From contig CAAGJD010000133.1 in assembly GCA_900770055.1 (NCBI GenBank), forward strand, positions 1-64,000: a stretch of 64,000 bases of DNA. The letters run 5' to 3'. The DNA comes from Acholeplasmatales bacterium. Lineage in GTDB: Bacteria > Bacillota_I > Bacilli_A > Acholeplasmatales > Anaeroplasmataceae. A program made the translations under genes and the position numbers. Of the stretch, positions 7,992 to 15,635 are shown in pieces (the first letter of the stretch is position 1; the number at the start of each line of letters is the position of its first letter). The notes under the pieces were generated by a model, which saw only the letters and a program-made list of their open reading frames with translations, searched no databases and had not been told where the DNA came from.

Positions 7992-8870
7992 ATGCTATTA
8001 AATGAAGATTTTTTTAAAGATACTCCAGATTGGGAAGAAGTTGCTTCAAAGCAAGTTTTAGATAGTGACGGTTTTTATACAGACTATACTTGGTATAAAA
8101 CTAATACTCCAGATGGAGAGAAGCATATATTTATGTTTGGTGATAAAGATATTTATGAGCCAGATGAAGGTTATGCTGATTGGATAAGCTATACAGAGCA
8201 AAGTGCAAAAGAATGGTTTGATAACTACAATGGTTTTGAAGATGATGAAGACGATGAAGAATATATAGATAATCTTTATCATGATGCTTCAGAAGATGAA
8301 CTTAGAAAAATGGGTGCTTTTGATAATTTGAATGAATCTTTCGATGGCAAATTCTGTATAATAGCTATTACAAATGATGGTAAAAGAAAATATTACAAAG
8401 ATGGCAGTTTTATAGACAATAAAGCTGATTGTACTATATTTACAGATATGGATGAAGCTAGATCAAAGTGGTTTGATATAGATAAATCTAAATATAAAAG
8501 AGTATTTATTCCTAAATATGATACTAAAACAGAATCTTATGATAAATATGGCAGACCAGAAACTTGTGAAAATTGTGGAACTCTTTTAACTGATTCTGGA
8601 GAATGTCCAAAGTGCGATTTAGGTGAAGAAAGATTAGATGAAAATAATTTAAAGGAAGCTTATGATAGTAATTATAGTGAAATTAGAGGAAGAGTTCACG
8701 ATGAGGTATATGATATGCTAAGAGATACTATTGATAATCTCCATTTAGTTATTAATAATAAAGTACCGGCATATAATCCAAGTTGGATAGCTAATGATAG
8801 TTTCACTTTTGATATAGATATAACCACAGAAGATATTGTAGATGATTTAATGAGAAATTATCATAAATAA
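7992..8870 (+). CDS. Acidic zinc-ribbon protein of unknown function (292 aa)
   Basis: Begins MLLNEDFFKD; L-N-E at residues 3-5 fits the prohead-protease consensus. Residues 96-115 share the YHDAS-x-DELRKMGAFD module with the preceding gene, followed by NLNESFDG. Residues 192-208 form a four-cysteine zinc ribbon (C192-x2-C195 ... C205-x2-C208), directly followed by ERLDENNLKEAYDS, which again contains L-x-E-A. GGAG at 7980-7983 supports the start. The protein ends 12 nt before the next gene, so 7992-11922 looks like one operon. Its function is unknown; a zinc-stabilised virion or DNA-binding protein is possible. Confidence 0.55.
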   Translation: MLLNEDFFKDTPDWEEVASKQVLDSDGFYTDYTWYKTNTPDGEKHIFMFGDKDIYEPDEGYADWISYTEQSAKEWFDNYNGFEDDEDDEEYIDNLYHDASEDELRKMGAFDNLNESFDGKFCIIAITNDGKRKYYKDGSFIDNKADCTIFTDMDEARSKWFDIDKSKYKRVFIPKYDTKTESYDKYGRPETCENCGTLLTDSGECPKCDLGEERLDENNLKEAYDSNYSEIRGRVHDEVYDMLRDTIDNLHLVINNKVPAYNPSWIANDSFTFDIDITTEDIVDDLMRNYHK

Positions 8871-8882
8871 GGAGATTTAAAT

Positions 8883-10103
8883 ATGAAATTTGAAAAATAT
8901 GACACATTAAAAGAAGCTTTAGAAGTAAAAAGTTCTATGACTAATGCTGGAGAATTTTCTGAAGAAAATAAAGGAATAGCTCCTGTAGTATACTCTGACG
9001 CTATAAATATGAGCAAGAAAAATGTAAAAAAGATAAATGACGAAATGAAAGATAAACAAAAAGAAGTTGATGAAGTTGTTAAAGATAACGAAGTTGACTC
9101 TCATGATAAACTTCCAAAAACTGATAGTCTTAAAAAACTTAAATTATCTGAAGCAACAGCTACACTAGATTTAGCAGTAGATACAAGAGATGATCCACTT
9201 GAAACTTTTGAAGACTACGATATGTTTGTATTTATCACAAATTTATTTACAAGAGATTTAAAAGGTAATCAAAGACCTTTAAATCCACTTGGTAGAAATC
9301 ATAAACATTTTGAATATTTAAATAAAGGAGATACAATTGGAGAAGGTTCTCAAGTAGGTGTAACAAGAAACGGTGATATTATACTAAAATCTGATAAAAT
9401 TGAAGATTTCGACGATGTTAAAGCTATATGTGACAAATATAAATTTAGTTATATTGGTCCAAAAGAAGCTAAAAACGATACATATAAATATTATATAACA
9501 GTTATTGTTCCTAAGACTAAAGGCGGTTACCCTCTTAATGTTGAGGATTATTTTGAAAGCATAGGTATTAATCCAGTAGATGTTCTTCCAAAATGGTACT
9601 TCAACATTAAAAAGAGATATAATAAAAAGTATGGCATAGAAGAAGATTATATTCAAAGAAAAGACGAGTCTGTTGAGAAGCAAGCTGAAAATATTGCAGA
9701 TTATTTATCACAGTTTTTAAATGACACTTCTAATATAGAAAATCTTAGTGATTATCTTGATGAGTACGATATAGAAAATTTAACAAAATCTATAGATGCT
9801 TTATATTATTTTGCACAGAATTACAAATCAAGTAAGATAAATGTAAAAGAATCTAAATCTCTTAAAGAAGCAGATGAAGATATTATTAAAACAAGAGATG
9901 ACTTAAATAAATTTGAACCTTGGGAAGGTGCAGTTCATACTCTAGATAAAATTAAAGAAGCAGATAAATTGGATTCATTAGAAGCAATGCTTAAAGAAAT
10001 GTACCCAAAAGGTATAACAGTTGAAAAATTAAATAATCTGTTGTGGTTTGAAGATGATTGGATTTATAGTATGTTAAATATAAAATCATATGATGAGGAT
10101 TAA
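8883..10103 (+). CDS. Acidic/charged protein of unknown function, candidate virion protein (406 aa)
   Basis: Not recognised. It starts MKFEKYDTLKEALEVKSS, with L-K-E-A at residues 9-12. A lysine/glutamate coiled-coil-like segment spans about residues 45-75 (NVKKINDEMKDKQKEVDEVVKD), followed by KLKLSEATATLD, another L-x-E-A. The central 120-260 region looks like a folded alpha/beta domain (YDMFVFITNLF, YKYYITVIVP), and near residue 332 comes NVKESKSLKEADED, almost identical to the linker in the gene at 2040. The ribosome site GGAGATTTAAAT directly precedes the ATG. The shared ESKSLKEA motif links this protein to the others in the cluster. Confidence 0.55.
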   Translation: MKFEKYDTLKEALEVKSSMTNAGEFSEENKGIAPVVYSDAINMSKKNVKKINDEMKDKQKEVDEVVKDNEVDSHDKLPKTDSLKKLKLSEATATLDLAVDTRDDPLETFEDYDMFVFITNLFTRDLKGNQRPLNPLGRNHKHFEYLNKGDTIGEGSQVGVTRNGDIILKSDKIEDFDDVKAICDKYKFSYIGPKEAKNDTYKYYITVIVPKTKGGYPLNVEDYFESIGINPVDVLPKWYFNIKKRYNKKYGIEEDYIQRKDESVEKQAENIADYLSQFLNDTSNIENLSDYLDEYDIENLTKSIDALYYFAQNYKSSKINVKESKSLKEADEDIIKTRDDLNKFEPWEGAVHTLDKIKEADKLDSLEAMLKEMYPKGITVEKLNNLLWFEDDWIYSMLNIKSYDED

Positions 10104-10130
10104 GTTGTTTAACAATCAGGAGATTTATAT

Positions 10131-10766
10131 ATGAAATTTGAAATAATTAATATTAATAAAAATAACAAGCTCTATGAATCAAAGCATAAAGTTTTTAAAC
10201 CTAGTAAAAGAAAAGTGATTGTATCTGAAGATGTTAAAAGAAGAATGCGAGCATATGAATCAAAGCATAAAACAAAAAATGAAGCTATAGAACATATAGA
10301 TTACGCAGAAAAGAAAAGATTGCTATCGTTATTAGATGATTTAGCATTTTATCTAGAAAAAGATAATTATGCACTTGTAGATACAACACTAAATAAGATG
10401 ATAAATGTTAGAAAAGGTTTAGTTGAAGATGTTGAAGTAAAGGTAGATAGTGTAAACTCTACTGAAAAAGTTCCAGAAGCACCTAAAACTCCAGAAGATA
10501 CAGGAATTGCTACTATATTAAATAACTTAATTATAGATGAATGGGAAGCAATCAATGGATATAATTCAGCTATAGCAACACTAGTAGACATTGGAAAAAC
10601 AGATGGTATTGATGTTTTGAAAGATATTGTTAATGAAGAAAATGTGCATGTAGGTCAACTACAAAAGGTACTAGAGACTGTTGCTCCAAATGTAACTTCT
10701 ATAGGAGAGGGAGAAGCAGAAGCTGAAGAACAGCTAGAGGATAAAGGAGGGCCTGATAGTGAATAA
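10131..10766 (+). CDS. Protein with C-terminal ferritin-like (two-helix, E...ExxH) domain (211 aa)
   Basis: Residues 1-60 are basic with two AYESKHK/LYESKHK repeats; residues 60-95 are helical; residues 97-125 are a Pro/Glu/Val linker. Residues 128-185 form two amphipathic helices, LIIDEWEAINGYNSAI and DVLKDIVNEENVHVGQLQKV. E137/E139, Y144, E169/E170 and H173 reproduce the E...Y...E-x-x-H iron-ligand pattern of rubrerythrin-type and encapsulin-associated two-helix ferritins, with about 30 residues between the Glu of helix 1 and the ExxH. A tail of Glu/Gly follows. Ferritin-like fold is inferred from motif spacing; iron binding is unproven. The stop codon overlaps the GTG start of the next gene by 8 nt. 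Confidence 0.55.
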   Translation: MKFEIININKNNKLYESKHKVFKPSKRKVIVSEDVKRRMRAYESKHKTKNEAIEHIDYAEKKRLLSLLDDLAFYLEKDNYALVDTTLNKMINVRKGLVEDVEVKVDSVNSTEKVPEAPKTPEDTGIATILNNLIIDEWEAINGYNSAIATLVDIGKTDGIDVLKDIVNEENVHVGQLQKVLETVAPNVTSIGEGEAEAEEQLEDKGGPDSE

Positions 10767-11922
10767 ACATATACAAAAATTAGAAGAAGCTGATTATGCT
10801 CCAGCTAGTTTAAGTGATGCTGAAATAATGAATCCTTCTAGTGTAAGTTTAAAAAACGTAGCTAAAAGAAGTAAAGAAGAAGCTGATAAAGCAGCTGAAG
10901 CTGAGGTTAAAAAAGCTAAAAGAGCTGAAATGAGATCTAAATATGCTAGCGTAGAAGACATTATTGAATCAGGATTCAAAGCCGGTAAAAAACCCTCTGA
11001 TATACTAGAAGACATTTTTGATATAATGGTTCCAGGTCAAGGTATAGCTGATACAAGAGCTGGAGAAATTGTAAGAGCCATGATGAGAGTTTTATATAGA
11101 TATTATAATGATGGCAACTATTTCTTTGAAGGCTATGGTTTAGAGACAGCTGCTGACAGCATTGCTTATATAATGGACACAATTAAAGATGCTGATAGTT
11201 TCATAAGAAGAATGATAGAATATAGTTATAAATATGAAGACAATGGTGATAATTATGAGGCTGATCTAGAAGAATTAACTGATATTGTTATTCATTATAT
11301 AGCTAAAAATTTCGATGAATTGCTTGATTTAAATACAGAAGATAGTAGAGATTGGCCTAGTCAATCATTAGATTACATAATTGACAATCAACCAACTTAT
11401 GAGTACGATGTATATGGTTCTGATGACGTTGTTGCACTGGTTGAAAATGGAGTCATAAATGCTTTTGATCTTAAAAATTATATTGAGAGCATGCTTTCAT
11501 ATGATAATAATTTTACTGGAGCAGAAGTACATAGACCTTCAACTTATGATTCAACAGAATTAACTATAGAAAATCTTACAAAAGATGGTTATGAGACTAT
11601 TAAAGATTGGTTTGAAGGCAGAGAAGATCAGTTTTGGGAAGATTTAGTTTCTGATTATCAAGATGAGCTAGATAGCATTTATAATGGTGATACTGCTGAT
11701 GAAGAAAGTGAAGATGAAGAAGATATAGATGAATCTAAATCTAGATATAAGCAAATCAACGAAAATATGTTGCATCCACGTAATTCTGATATTATATTAA
11801 ATGCACTAGATAATGGCATAGTGAAAGCTGAAACATTATTATTACAAATATTAAAATGGATTCCAGAAGATGATTTAGATGGTTTCGTAGAATTTTATGG
11901 CTACAATGATGTAGATGAATAA
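10759..11922 (+). CDS. Acidic protein of unknown function, candidate virion protein (387 aa)
   Basis: Starts at GTG 10759 with GGAGG about 10 nt upstream, overlapping the previous gene by 8 nt, which implies translational coupling to the ferritin-like protein. The N-terminus MNKHIQKLEEADYAPAS contains L-E-E-A. A Lys/Ala/Glu-rich helix follows (residues 38-58), then a large helical domain rich in Asp, Tyr and Glu. Near residue 328 is DESKSRYKQINENMLHP, a linker like those in the neighbouring acidic genes, and the last 45 residues form a small helical domain. Not recognised. Last gene of the 7992-11922 operon. Confidence 0.55.
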   Translation: MNKHIQKLEEADYAPASLSDAEIMNPSSVSLKNVAKRSKEEADKAAEAEVKKAKRAEMRSKYASVEDIIESGFKAGKKPSDILEDIFDIMVPGQGIADTRAGEIVRAMMRVLYRYYNDGNYFFEGYGLETAADSIAYIMDTIKDADSFIRRMIEYSYKYEDNGDNYEADLEELTDIVIHYIAKNFDELLDLNTEDSRDWPSQSLDYIIDNQPTYEYDVYGSDDVVALVENGVINAFDLKNYIESMLSYDNNFTGAEVHRPSTYDSTELTIENLTKDGYETIKDWFEGREDQFWEDLVSDYQDELDSIYNGDTADEESEDEEDIDESKSRYKQINENMLHPRNSDIILNALDNGIVKAETLLLQILKWIPEDDLDGFVEFYGYNDVDE

Positions 11923-11965
11923 AATAAACATAAAATATATAAATAAATTATAGGAGATTTTGAGT

Positions 11966-12493
11966 ATGGATATGTTTAATAATTATGATAATATACCTGA
12001 AAATTATACTCCTAATAACTTCAAAAAATGCTTAGATGTACCAGATTGCAATTCTAAATTAATAGTTATTGAAACAAGTAATCCTTATGCAATTGTAAAC
12101 ATAAATGGCGATTTATTAGGATATAGCTGGAATTATGGAGATACGCTTAATCTTCATTTTAAGCTAATTGGTGAATTTGATGTAGAAAATAGTAAGCCAA
12201 TATATTTTATTTCACATAATTGCAAAGATGTGCCAGACAGTCCTCAAGTGTCTCAGATAACAGCAGAAGAATTTGTTAAAGATAAAATAATTGAAATAGA
12301 ATTTTTAAACTTTAGGCAAGAAGTTGTTTATAGTAAGACTTTACCTGGAAGTGTTGATATAATTATACCAATTGATGACACTATCTACAATAAGTTATAT
12401 AAAGGTGTATATACATTAAATATATATTTAAAGAATGATAATTCAAATATTGCTATATTTAATAAGGAAGACTGTATAATTTTAATTAAATAA
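11966..12493 (+). CDS. Beta-rich protein, possible baseplate/fibre accessory (175 aa)
   Basis: The start is set at ATG 11966 (GGAG at 11953-11956, 9-nt spacing) rather than the in-frame TTG at 11960. The protein looks like an immunoglobulin- or lipocalin-type beta sandwich (KLIVIETSNPYAIVNINGDLLGYSW; YKGVYTLNIYLKNDNSNIAIF). The C-terminal half resembles the next gene's product in its 'GxYxLxIYLKND...I' ending, suggesting two related virion surface or baseplate components. Not assigned to a named family. It lies 11 nt before the next gene. Confidence 0.5.
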   Translation: MDMFNNYDNIPENYTPNNFKKCLDVPDCNSKLIVIETSNPYAIVNINGDLLGYSWNYGDTLNLHFKLIGEFDVENSKPIYFISHNCKDVPDSPQVSQITAEEFVKDKIIEIEFLNFRQEVVYSKTLPGSVDIIIPIDDTIYNKLYKGVYTLNIYLKNDNSNIAIFNKEDCIILIK

Positions 12494-12504
12494 GGAGAGG
12501 AACA

Positions 12505-12870
12505 ATGTTTAATTTATTAGCTAATAATATTATACAAGTTAATAGAGGCGATTCATTTACAGTTCCTCTATTTATAAATATAAATAATGACATGAATCCA
12601 ATACAGTATAAACTTCAGGATGGGGCTGAAATTTATTTTGGAGTTATGGAGCCAAATCAATTTTTTGAAGATGCTATTATAAGAAAAAAGTATACTTCAG
12701 ATAATTTAAATATTGATGGAAATATAAATATAGTTTTTAATAGCGACGATACAGCTTATTTATTACCAGGTTTATATTATTACCAGATAAAAGCTAAACT
12801 ACCTTTAGAAGATGGTTCATTTGTTGTTAATACAATTGTGCCAAAAACTCAATTTTATATTTTGGAGTAA
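12505..12870 (+). CDS. BppU-like N-terminal domain protein (baseplate upper protein type)
   Basis: The 121-residue protein follows the pattern known from the N-terminal domain of phage baseplate upper proteins: an initial strand with N-R-G-D-S-F-T-V-P (residues 13-21), a central 'AEIYFGVMEP' strand, a charged 'IIRKKYT' segment, then 'DDTAYLLPGLYYYQIKAKL' and a final 'NTIVPKTQFYILE'. In other Gram-positive phages this domain anchors receptor-binding proteins to the baseplate. Here the domain stands alone, with no trimerisation or receptor-binding domain attached. GGAGAGG precedes the ATG. Domain identity is moderately sure, role is inferred. Confidence 0.6.
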   Translation: MFNLLANNIIQVNRGDSFTVPLFININNDMNPIQYKLQDGAEIYFGVMEPNQFFEDAIIRKKYTSDNLNIDGNINIVFNSDDTAYLLPGLYYYQIKAKLPLEDGSFVVNTIVPKTQFYILE

Positions 12871-12872
12871 TT

Positions 12873-13034
12873 ATGATGGGACCAATAAAATATATATTAG
12901 CAGCATTGAATCAAGATGTTAGAACAAATATAAATAAAGATTATATTATATCTGCTTATATACGTAGTGATATAGCTAAAGAACTTAAAATTACACAAGA
13001 AAAGGTAGTACAAACTAATGATAGAATTAATTAA
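12873..13034 (+). CDS. Small hypothetical protein overlapping the next gene (53 aa)
   Basis: ATG at 12873 is preceded by GGAG (12864-12867) and starts 3 nt after the previous stop codon. It encodes 53 residues beginning MMGPIKYILAALNQDV and ending KVVQTNDRIN, and overlaps the next gene's start by 17 nt. The tight spacing and good ribosome site support a real gene. Short proteins of this kind, a helix followed by charged residues, are common just before holin-type genes, but I do not recognise it. Confidence 0.55.
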   Translation: MMGPIKYILAALNQDVRTNINKDYIISAYIRSDIAKELKITQEKVVQTNDRIN

Positions 13035-13602
13035 TAATATGGGAGCCTGGGGAGTACCAGTTGTTATAGTTTCAATTATAATAATTGCATTTATTATAAT
13101 GCAAGTTACTGGAGAAATCATGGAGTGGTGTGGCAAAGTAGCTCCTGGAATATTAAAAGTAAGAAAATATTTTAAGGAAAGAAAACAACACAAATTAGAA
13201 CAAGATAAGTTGTTTAAAAGAATTGACGAGAATATTGAAGCAATAAATAATAAAATAGATAAACATGATTCAGCTATTGAAACTATTAATATAAATATTG
13301 CGAAACTTAAAGAAGATTCTGAAAAGTATACTAAAATATCAGAAGATATGTTTATAGAAAATCATAGATCTATAATTATAGATTTTGCTTCTAAAATTCG
13401 TGATAAAAATTTTATACCTTCTAAAGAAGAATTTAGAAGAGTATTTAAAATATATAATGAGTATGAAGAATTTCTTAAAGAACATGGTAAATCAAACGGC
13501 GAAATCGATTTAACATATACTATTATTCAAGAAGATTATGAAGATAGATTAAGAAATAAATCATTTTTAGAAGATATAAGAGATTGTAATAATAAAAAAT
13601 AA
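13018..13602 (+). CDS. Membrane-anchored coiled-coil protein near holin (194 aa)
   Basis: One strong N-terminal transmembrane segment (residues about 10-33, GAWGVPVVIVSIIIIAFIIM) is followed by a basic stretch (KVRKYFKERKQHK), a coiled coil (residues 55-110, with heptad-like I/L spacing in NIEAINNKIDKHDSAIETI), and a helical C-terminal domain with YNEYEEFLKEHGKSNGEID. This organisation (one anchor, a long coiled coil, a conserved small C-terminal domain) is often seen beside holins in phages of Gram-positive hosts. Its role in lysis or membrane attachment is unproven. Its start overlaps the preceding small ORF. Confidence 0.55.
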   Translation: MIELINNMGAWGVPVVIVSIIIIAFIIMQVTGEIMEWCGKVAPGILKVRKYFKERKQHKLEQDKLFKRIDENIEAINNKIDKHDSAIETININIAKLKEDSEKYTKISEDMFIENHRSIIIDFASKIRDKNFIPSKEEFRRVFKIYNEYEEFLKEHGKSNGEIDLTYTIIQEDYEDRLRNKSFLEDIRDCNNKK

Positions 13603-13625
13603 TAATTATTTGGAGGTATTTTATT

Positions 13626-14042
13626 ATGGAAGAATCTATTGGATTATTAGTAGAATTTTTTAAAACAAATGGTTTAGCATTGACAATTATAGCAATCGTA
13701 GGAATAGTTGTATTAGGTGTATTAAAGTATTGTAATCTGTTTAAGAAAATAGATGAATCAAAAAGACACTACATATATTTAGGTATATCAGTAGGATTTT
13801 CAGTTATAGCTACAATAATTTATTTGGCATGTATTCAACAACTTACCTTTACATATGTTTATACAGTAGCAACAGCAATATATGCACTAAATCAGACATT
13901 TTATGCTGTATTTAAGATTACCCCTATTAATAAAATTGCTTCACATCTCCTCACAATGCTATTAGGATTTTTCAAAAAGAAAGCACCTGAAGTAGCAGAA
14001 AAAGCTGAAGAAATTATAGATCAAATAGATAAAGGTGTATAA
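13626..14042 (+). CDS. Holin-like membrane protein (138 aa)
   Basis: Three to four hydrophobic segments are visible: residues 17-36 (ALTIIAIVGIVVLGVLKY), 47-68 (YIYLGISVGFSVIATIIYLACI), 73-95 (FTYVYTVATAIYALNQTFYAVF) and a shorter one near 106-115. An acidic amphipathic tail follows (EVAEKAEEIIDQIDKG). Size, helix count and charged tail fit phage holins that permeabilise the host membrane at the end of infection. GGAGG lies about 9 nt before the ATG. No endolysin is recognisable next to it, which weakens the assignment slightly. Confidence 0.6.
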   Translation: MEESIGLLVEFFKTNGLALTIIAIVGIVVLGVLKYCNLFKKIDESKRHYIYLGISVGFSVIATIIYLACIQQLTFTYVYTVATAIYALNQTFYAVFKITPINKIASHLLTMLLGFFKKKAPEVAEKAEEIIDQIDKGV

Positions 14043-14139
14043 GTTAGTATAAGACATAGAGGTATTTTTATGCATTATATTGTTATAAGAATTATTGTAT
14101 TTATTACATAAATAACAATATATAAAGAAAGGATTTTTC

Positions 14140-14634
14140 ATTAAATTTAGATTAATTGAGAAAAGTTCAATTGAAATGTTGAATCATGCACAAAAAGTAT
14201 TTGAAGGTAATAACTATGACGTTTATAAACGTGGACGTAAGTATATTAATATAGATAAAGATGATGATTCAGTATTATATAAATTTGATTTTAAATCTAA
14301 ATCTTATCTCGAATACGATTTAGACGAGTTAAATGATGATGGTAAGTATTCAAAAGATGAAATCAATATTGTACGTTTTTTTGTTGATAATCTAGATCTA
14401 TTTAATTTTTACAGGAAGACAATTGGGGACGACAATTTATTATATGATGATAGTGATTTTTACGATATACCTGGTGATTATAAGAAAATTGTACCTGCTG
14501 TTTCATTTATCACAGATAATTTATCTAATACATCTAATGTATTTATATTATCAAAAGATAACTTTGATTTAGTTAAAAACTATAACACGGTGCGAAATTC
14601 AATAACTTATTTAATTATTGATAAAAGTGTGTAA
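14140..14634 (+). CDS. N-terminal fragment of a broken leucine-rich-repeat protein gene
   Basis: An open frame of 164 codons, if read from an ATT at 14140 with GAAAGGA about 7 nt upstream; the first ATG is at 14176. The ATT reading restores the leader KFRLIEKSS, homologous to MKFRLIEEY at 16366, so the true ancestor probably began here. It contains the FDFKSKSY and NIVRFFVDNLDLFNFYRK blocks of the intact homologue but lacks its W-C-T-A domain. It may still be expressed as a short protein; I judge it a relic. Confidence 0.45.
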   Translation: MKFRLIEKSSIEMLNHAQKVFEGNNYDVYKRGRKYINIDKDDDSVLYKFDFKSKSYLEYDLDELNDDGKYSKDEINIVRFFVDNLDLFNFYRKTIGDDNLLYDDSDFYDIPGDYKKIVPAVSFITDNLSNTSNVFILSKDNFDLVKNYNTVRNSITYLIIDKSV

Positions 14635-14708
14635 TATGATCTCAATTTTAAATTTTCAAATTTACAAACAGTAGAAATACAGCAAGGTATAAAAAATTAG
14701 CCAATCGT

Positions 14709-15071
14709 ATGTTCTGGTGTTGCAAAAGCCTTACAAGTGTAACTATAGGAAATAGCGTAACAAGTATAAGCTATGCGGCGTTCTCTAGGTGTAAAAGCCT
14801 TTCAAGCATAACAATACCTGACGGCATAACAAGCATAGGCAATTATGCGTTCGAGAATTGCAGTAGCCTTAATGAAGTGTTTTACAAGGGCACAAAAGAA
14901 CAATGGGAAAATTTAAAAGACAATAGTACTATACTTGGAAATGACTATCTATTTAATGCAAATATAATCTTCAACTCCTTAAATGAATCTGCTACAACAA
15001 ATAAAAAACAACCAAACACATTAACAGAAGAACAAGAGGTTTATTTTTTGGGCAAGTCAAGTAAGAGATAG
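14709..15071 (+). CDS. C-terminal fragment with BspA-type leucine-rich repeats (120 aa)
   Basis: An open frame from ATG 14709 with no convincing ribosome site. It encodes two and a half 23-residue repeats of the SLTSVTIGNSVTSI.. type, then NEVFYKGTKEQWENL, the same ending as in the intact gene at 16366, followed by an unrelated 40-residue tail (NSLNESATTNKKQPNTLTEE). It is the frame-shifted 3' half of the broken gene described for 14140-15071. Repeat DNA here is less A+T-rich than the surroundings. Confidence 0.5.
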   Translation: MFWCCKSLTSVTIGNSVTSISYAAFSRCKSLSSITIPDGITSIGNYAFENCSSLNEVFYKGTKEQWENLKDNSTILGNDYLFNANIIFNSLNESATTNKKQPNTLTEEQEVYFLGKSSKR

Positions 15072-15107
15072 ATAGGCGAAATAAGTATATATGAATGAGG
15101 TGGTATA

Positions 15108-15632
15108 ATGAAAATATTTCTTATAATATTAGCAACATATATAGTTTTATCAGGAATTATATATATAATTTTAGATAGATTATACAAAAGTGGTAAGTTA
15201 AAGTATTTCAAGAATGTCCGTAGTAAAACATTATTTTATATAATACAATTCACATGGGCTTTGCTACCTACATTATTTGGTTGTGTTGTCGCTTTTGTTT
15301 TTATTATAACAGGACATAAGCCAGTAAGATATGGCATGTGTTTCTGCTTTGAAATGAATGTAAATTGGGGGTTAGAGTTGGGAATTTTCTTCATCTCCCA
15401 TCCTAAATCAAAAGGCACTAAAAATCACGAACACGGACATGCAATACAGAATATATATTTAGGTCCATTTGCTTTGTTATGCGTTTCCATACCGTCTTGT
15501 TTGAGATTTTGGTATAGAGAGATATATCAGATGATGCACCCTGACCGTAAACTTGTTCCCTATGATAGTATATGGTTTGAGGGAACAGCTAGCAGTAGTG
15601 GTAAGGAATTTATGAATAAATTAGAGAAATAA
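15108..15632 (+). CDS. Membrane protein with HEHGH motif, possible metallopeptidase-like (174 aa)
   Basis: Two N-terminal hydrophobic segments (residues 3-22, and about 45-67 ALLPTLFGCVVAFVFIITG) precede a soluble part. H-E-H-G-H occurs near residues 107-111 (KNHEHGHAIQN), reminiscent of the zinc-binding HExxH of metallopeptidases, though the spacing is H-E-H-G-H and a third ligand cannot be assigned with certainty (E159 in WFEGTA is possible). A third hydrophobic stretch (YLGPFALLCVSIP) follows. GAGGTGG lies just before the ATG. It is placed in the accessory island between a broken repeat gene and a nucleotidyltransferase. Function unknown. Confidence 0.5.
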   Translation: MKIFLIILATYIVLSGIIYIILDRLYKSGKLKYFKNVRSKTLFYIIQFTWALLPTLFGCVVAFVFIITGHKPVRYGMCFCFEMNVNWGLELGIFFISHPKSKGTKNHEHGHAIQNIYLGPFALLCVSIPSCLRFWYREIYQMMHPDRKLVPYDSIWFEGTASSSGKEFMNKLEK

Positions 15633-15635
15633 TAT

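Larger units (their letters stand above)
14140..15071 (+). pseudogene. Decayed paralogue of the leucine-rich-repeat gene at 16366
   Basis: The whole segment aligns with the gene at 16366-17787. It begins with KFRLIE, has the same FVDN-x-x-LF-x-FY and LIID-x-S blocks, and ends in BspA-type repeats and the FYKGTKEQW block. Three lesions are visible: the homologous ATG is ATT (14140); a TAA at 14632-14634 interrupts the frame after LIIDKSV, although homology (LQTVEI) continues in the same frame; and an A-run near 14691-14697 appears one base short, moving the repeats into another frame. The G-x-G-T-x-W-C-T-A region of the intact gene is missing. Confidence 0.7.

Noticed and set aside
14070..14111. 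Micro-ORF MHYIVIRIIVFIT with a GAGG upstream
   Set aside because: Only 13 codons, inside an inverted repeat (14076-14086 with 14112-14122), no relatives in the window; cannot be supported as a gene.
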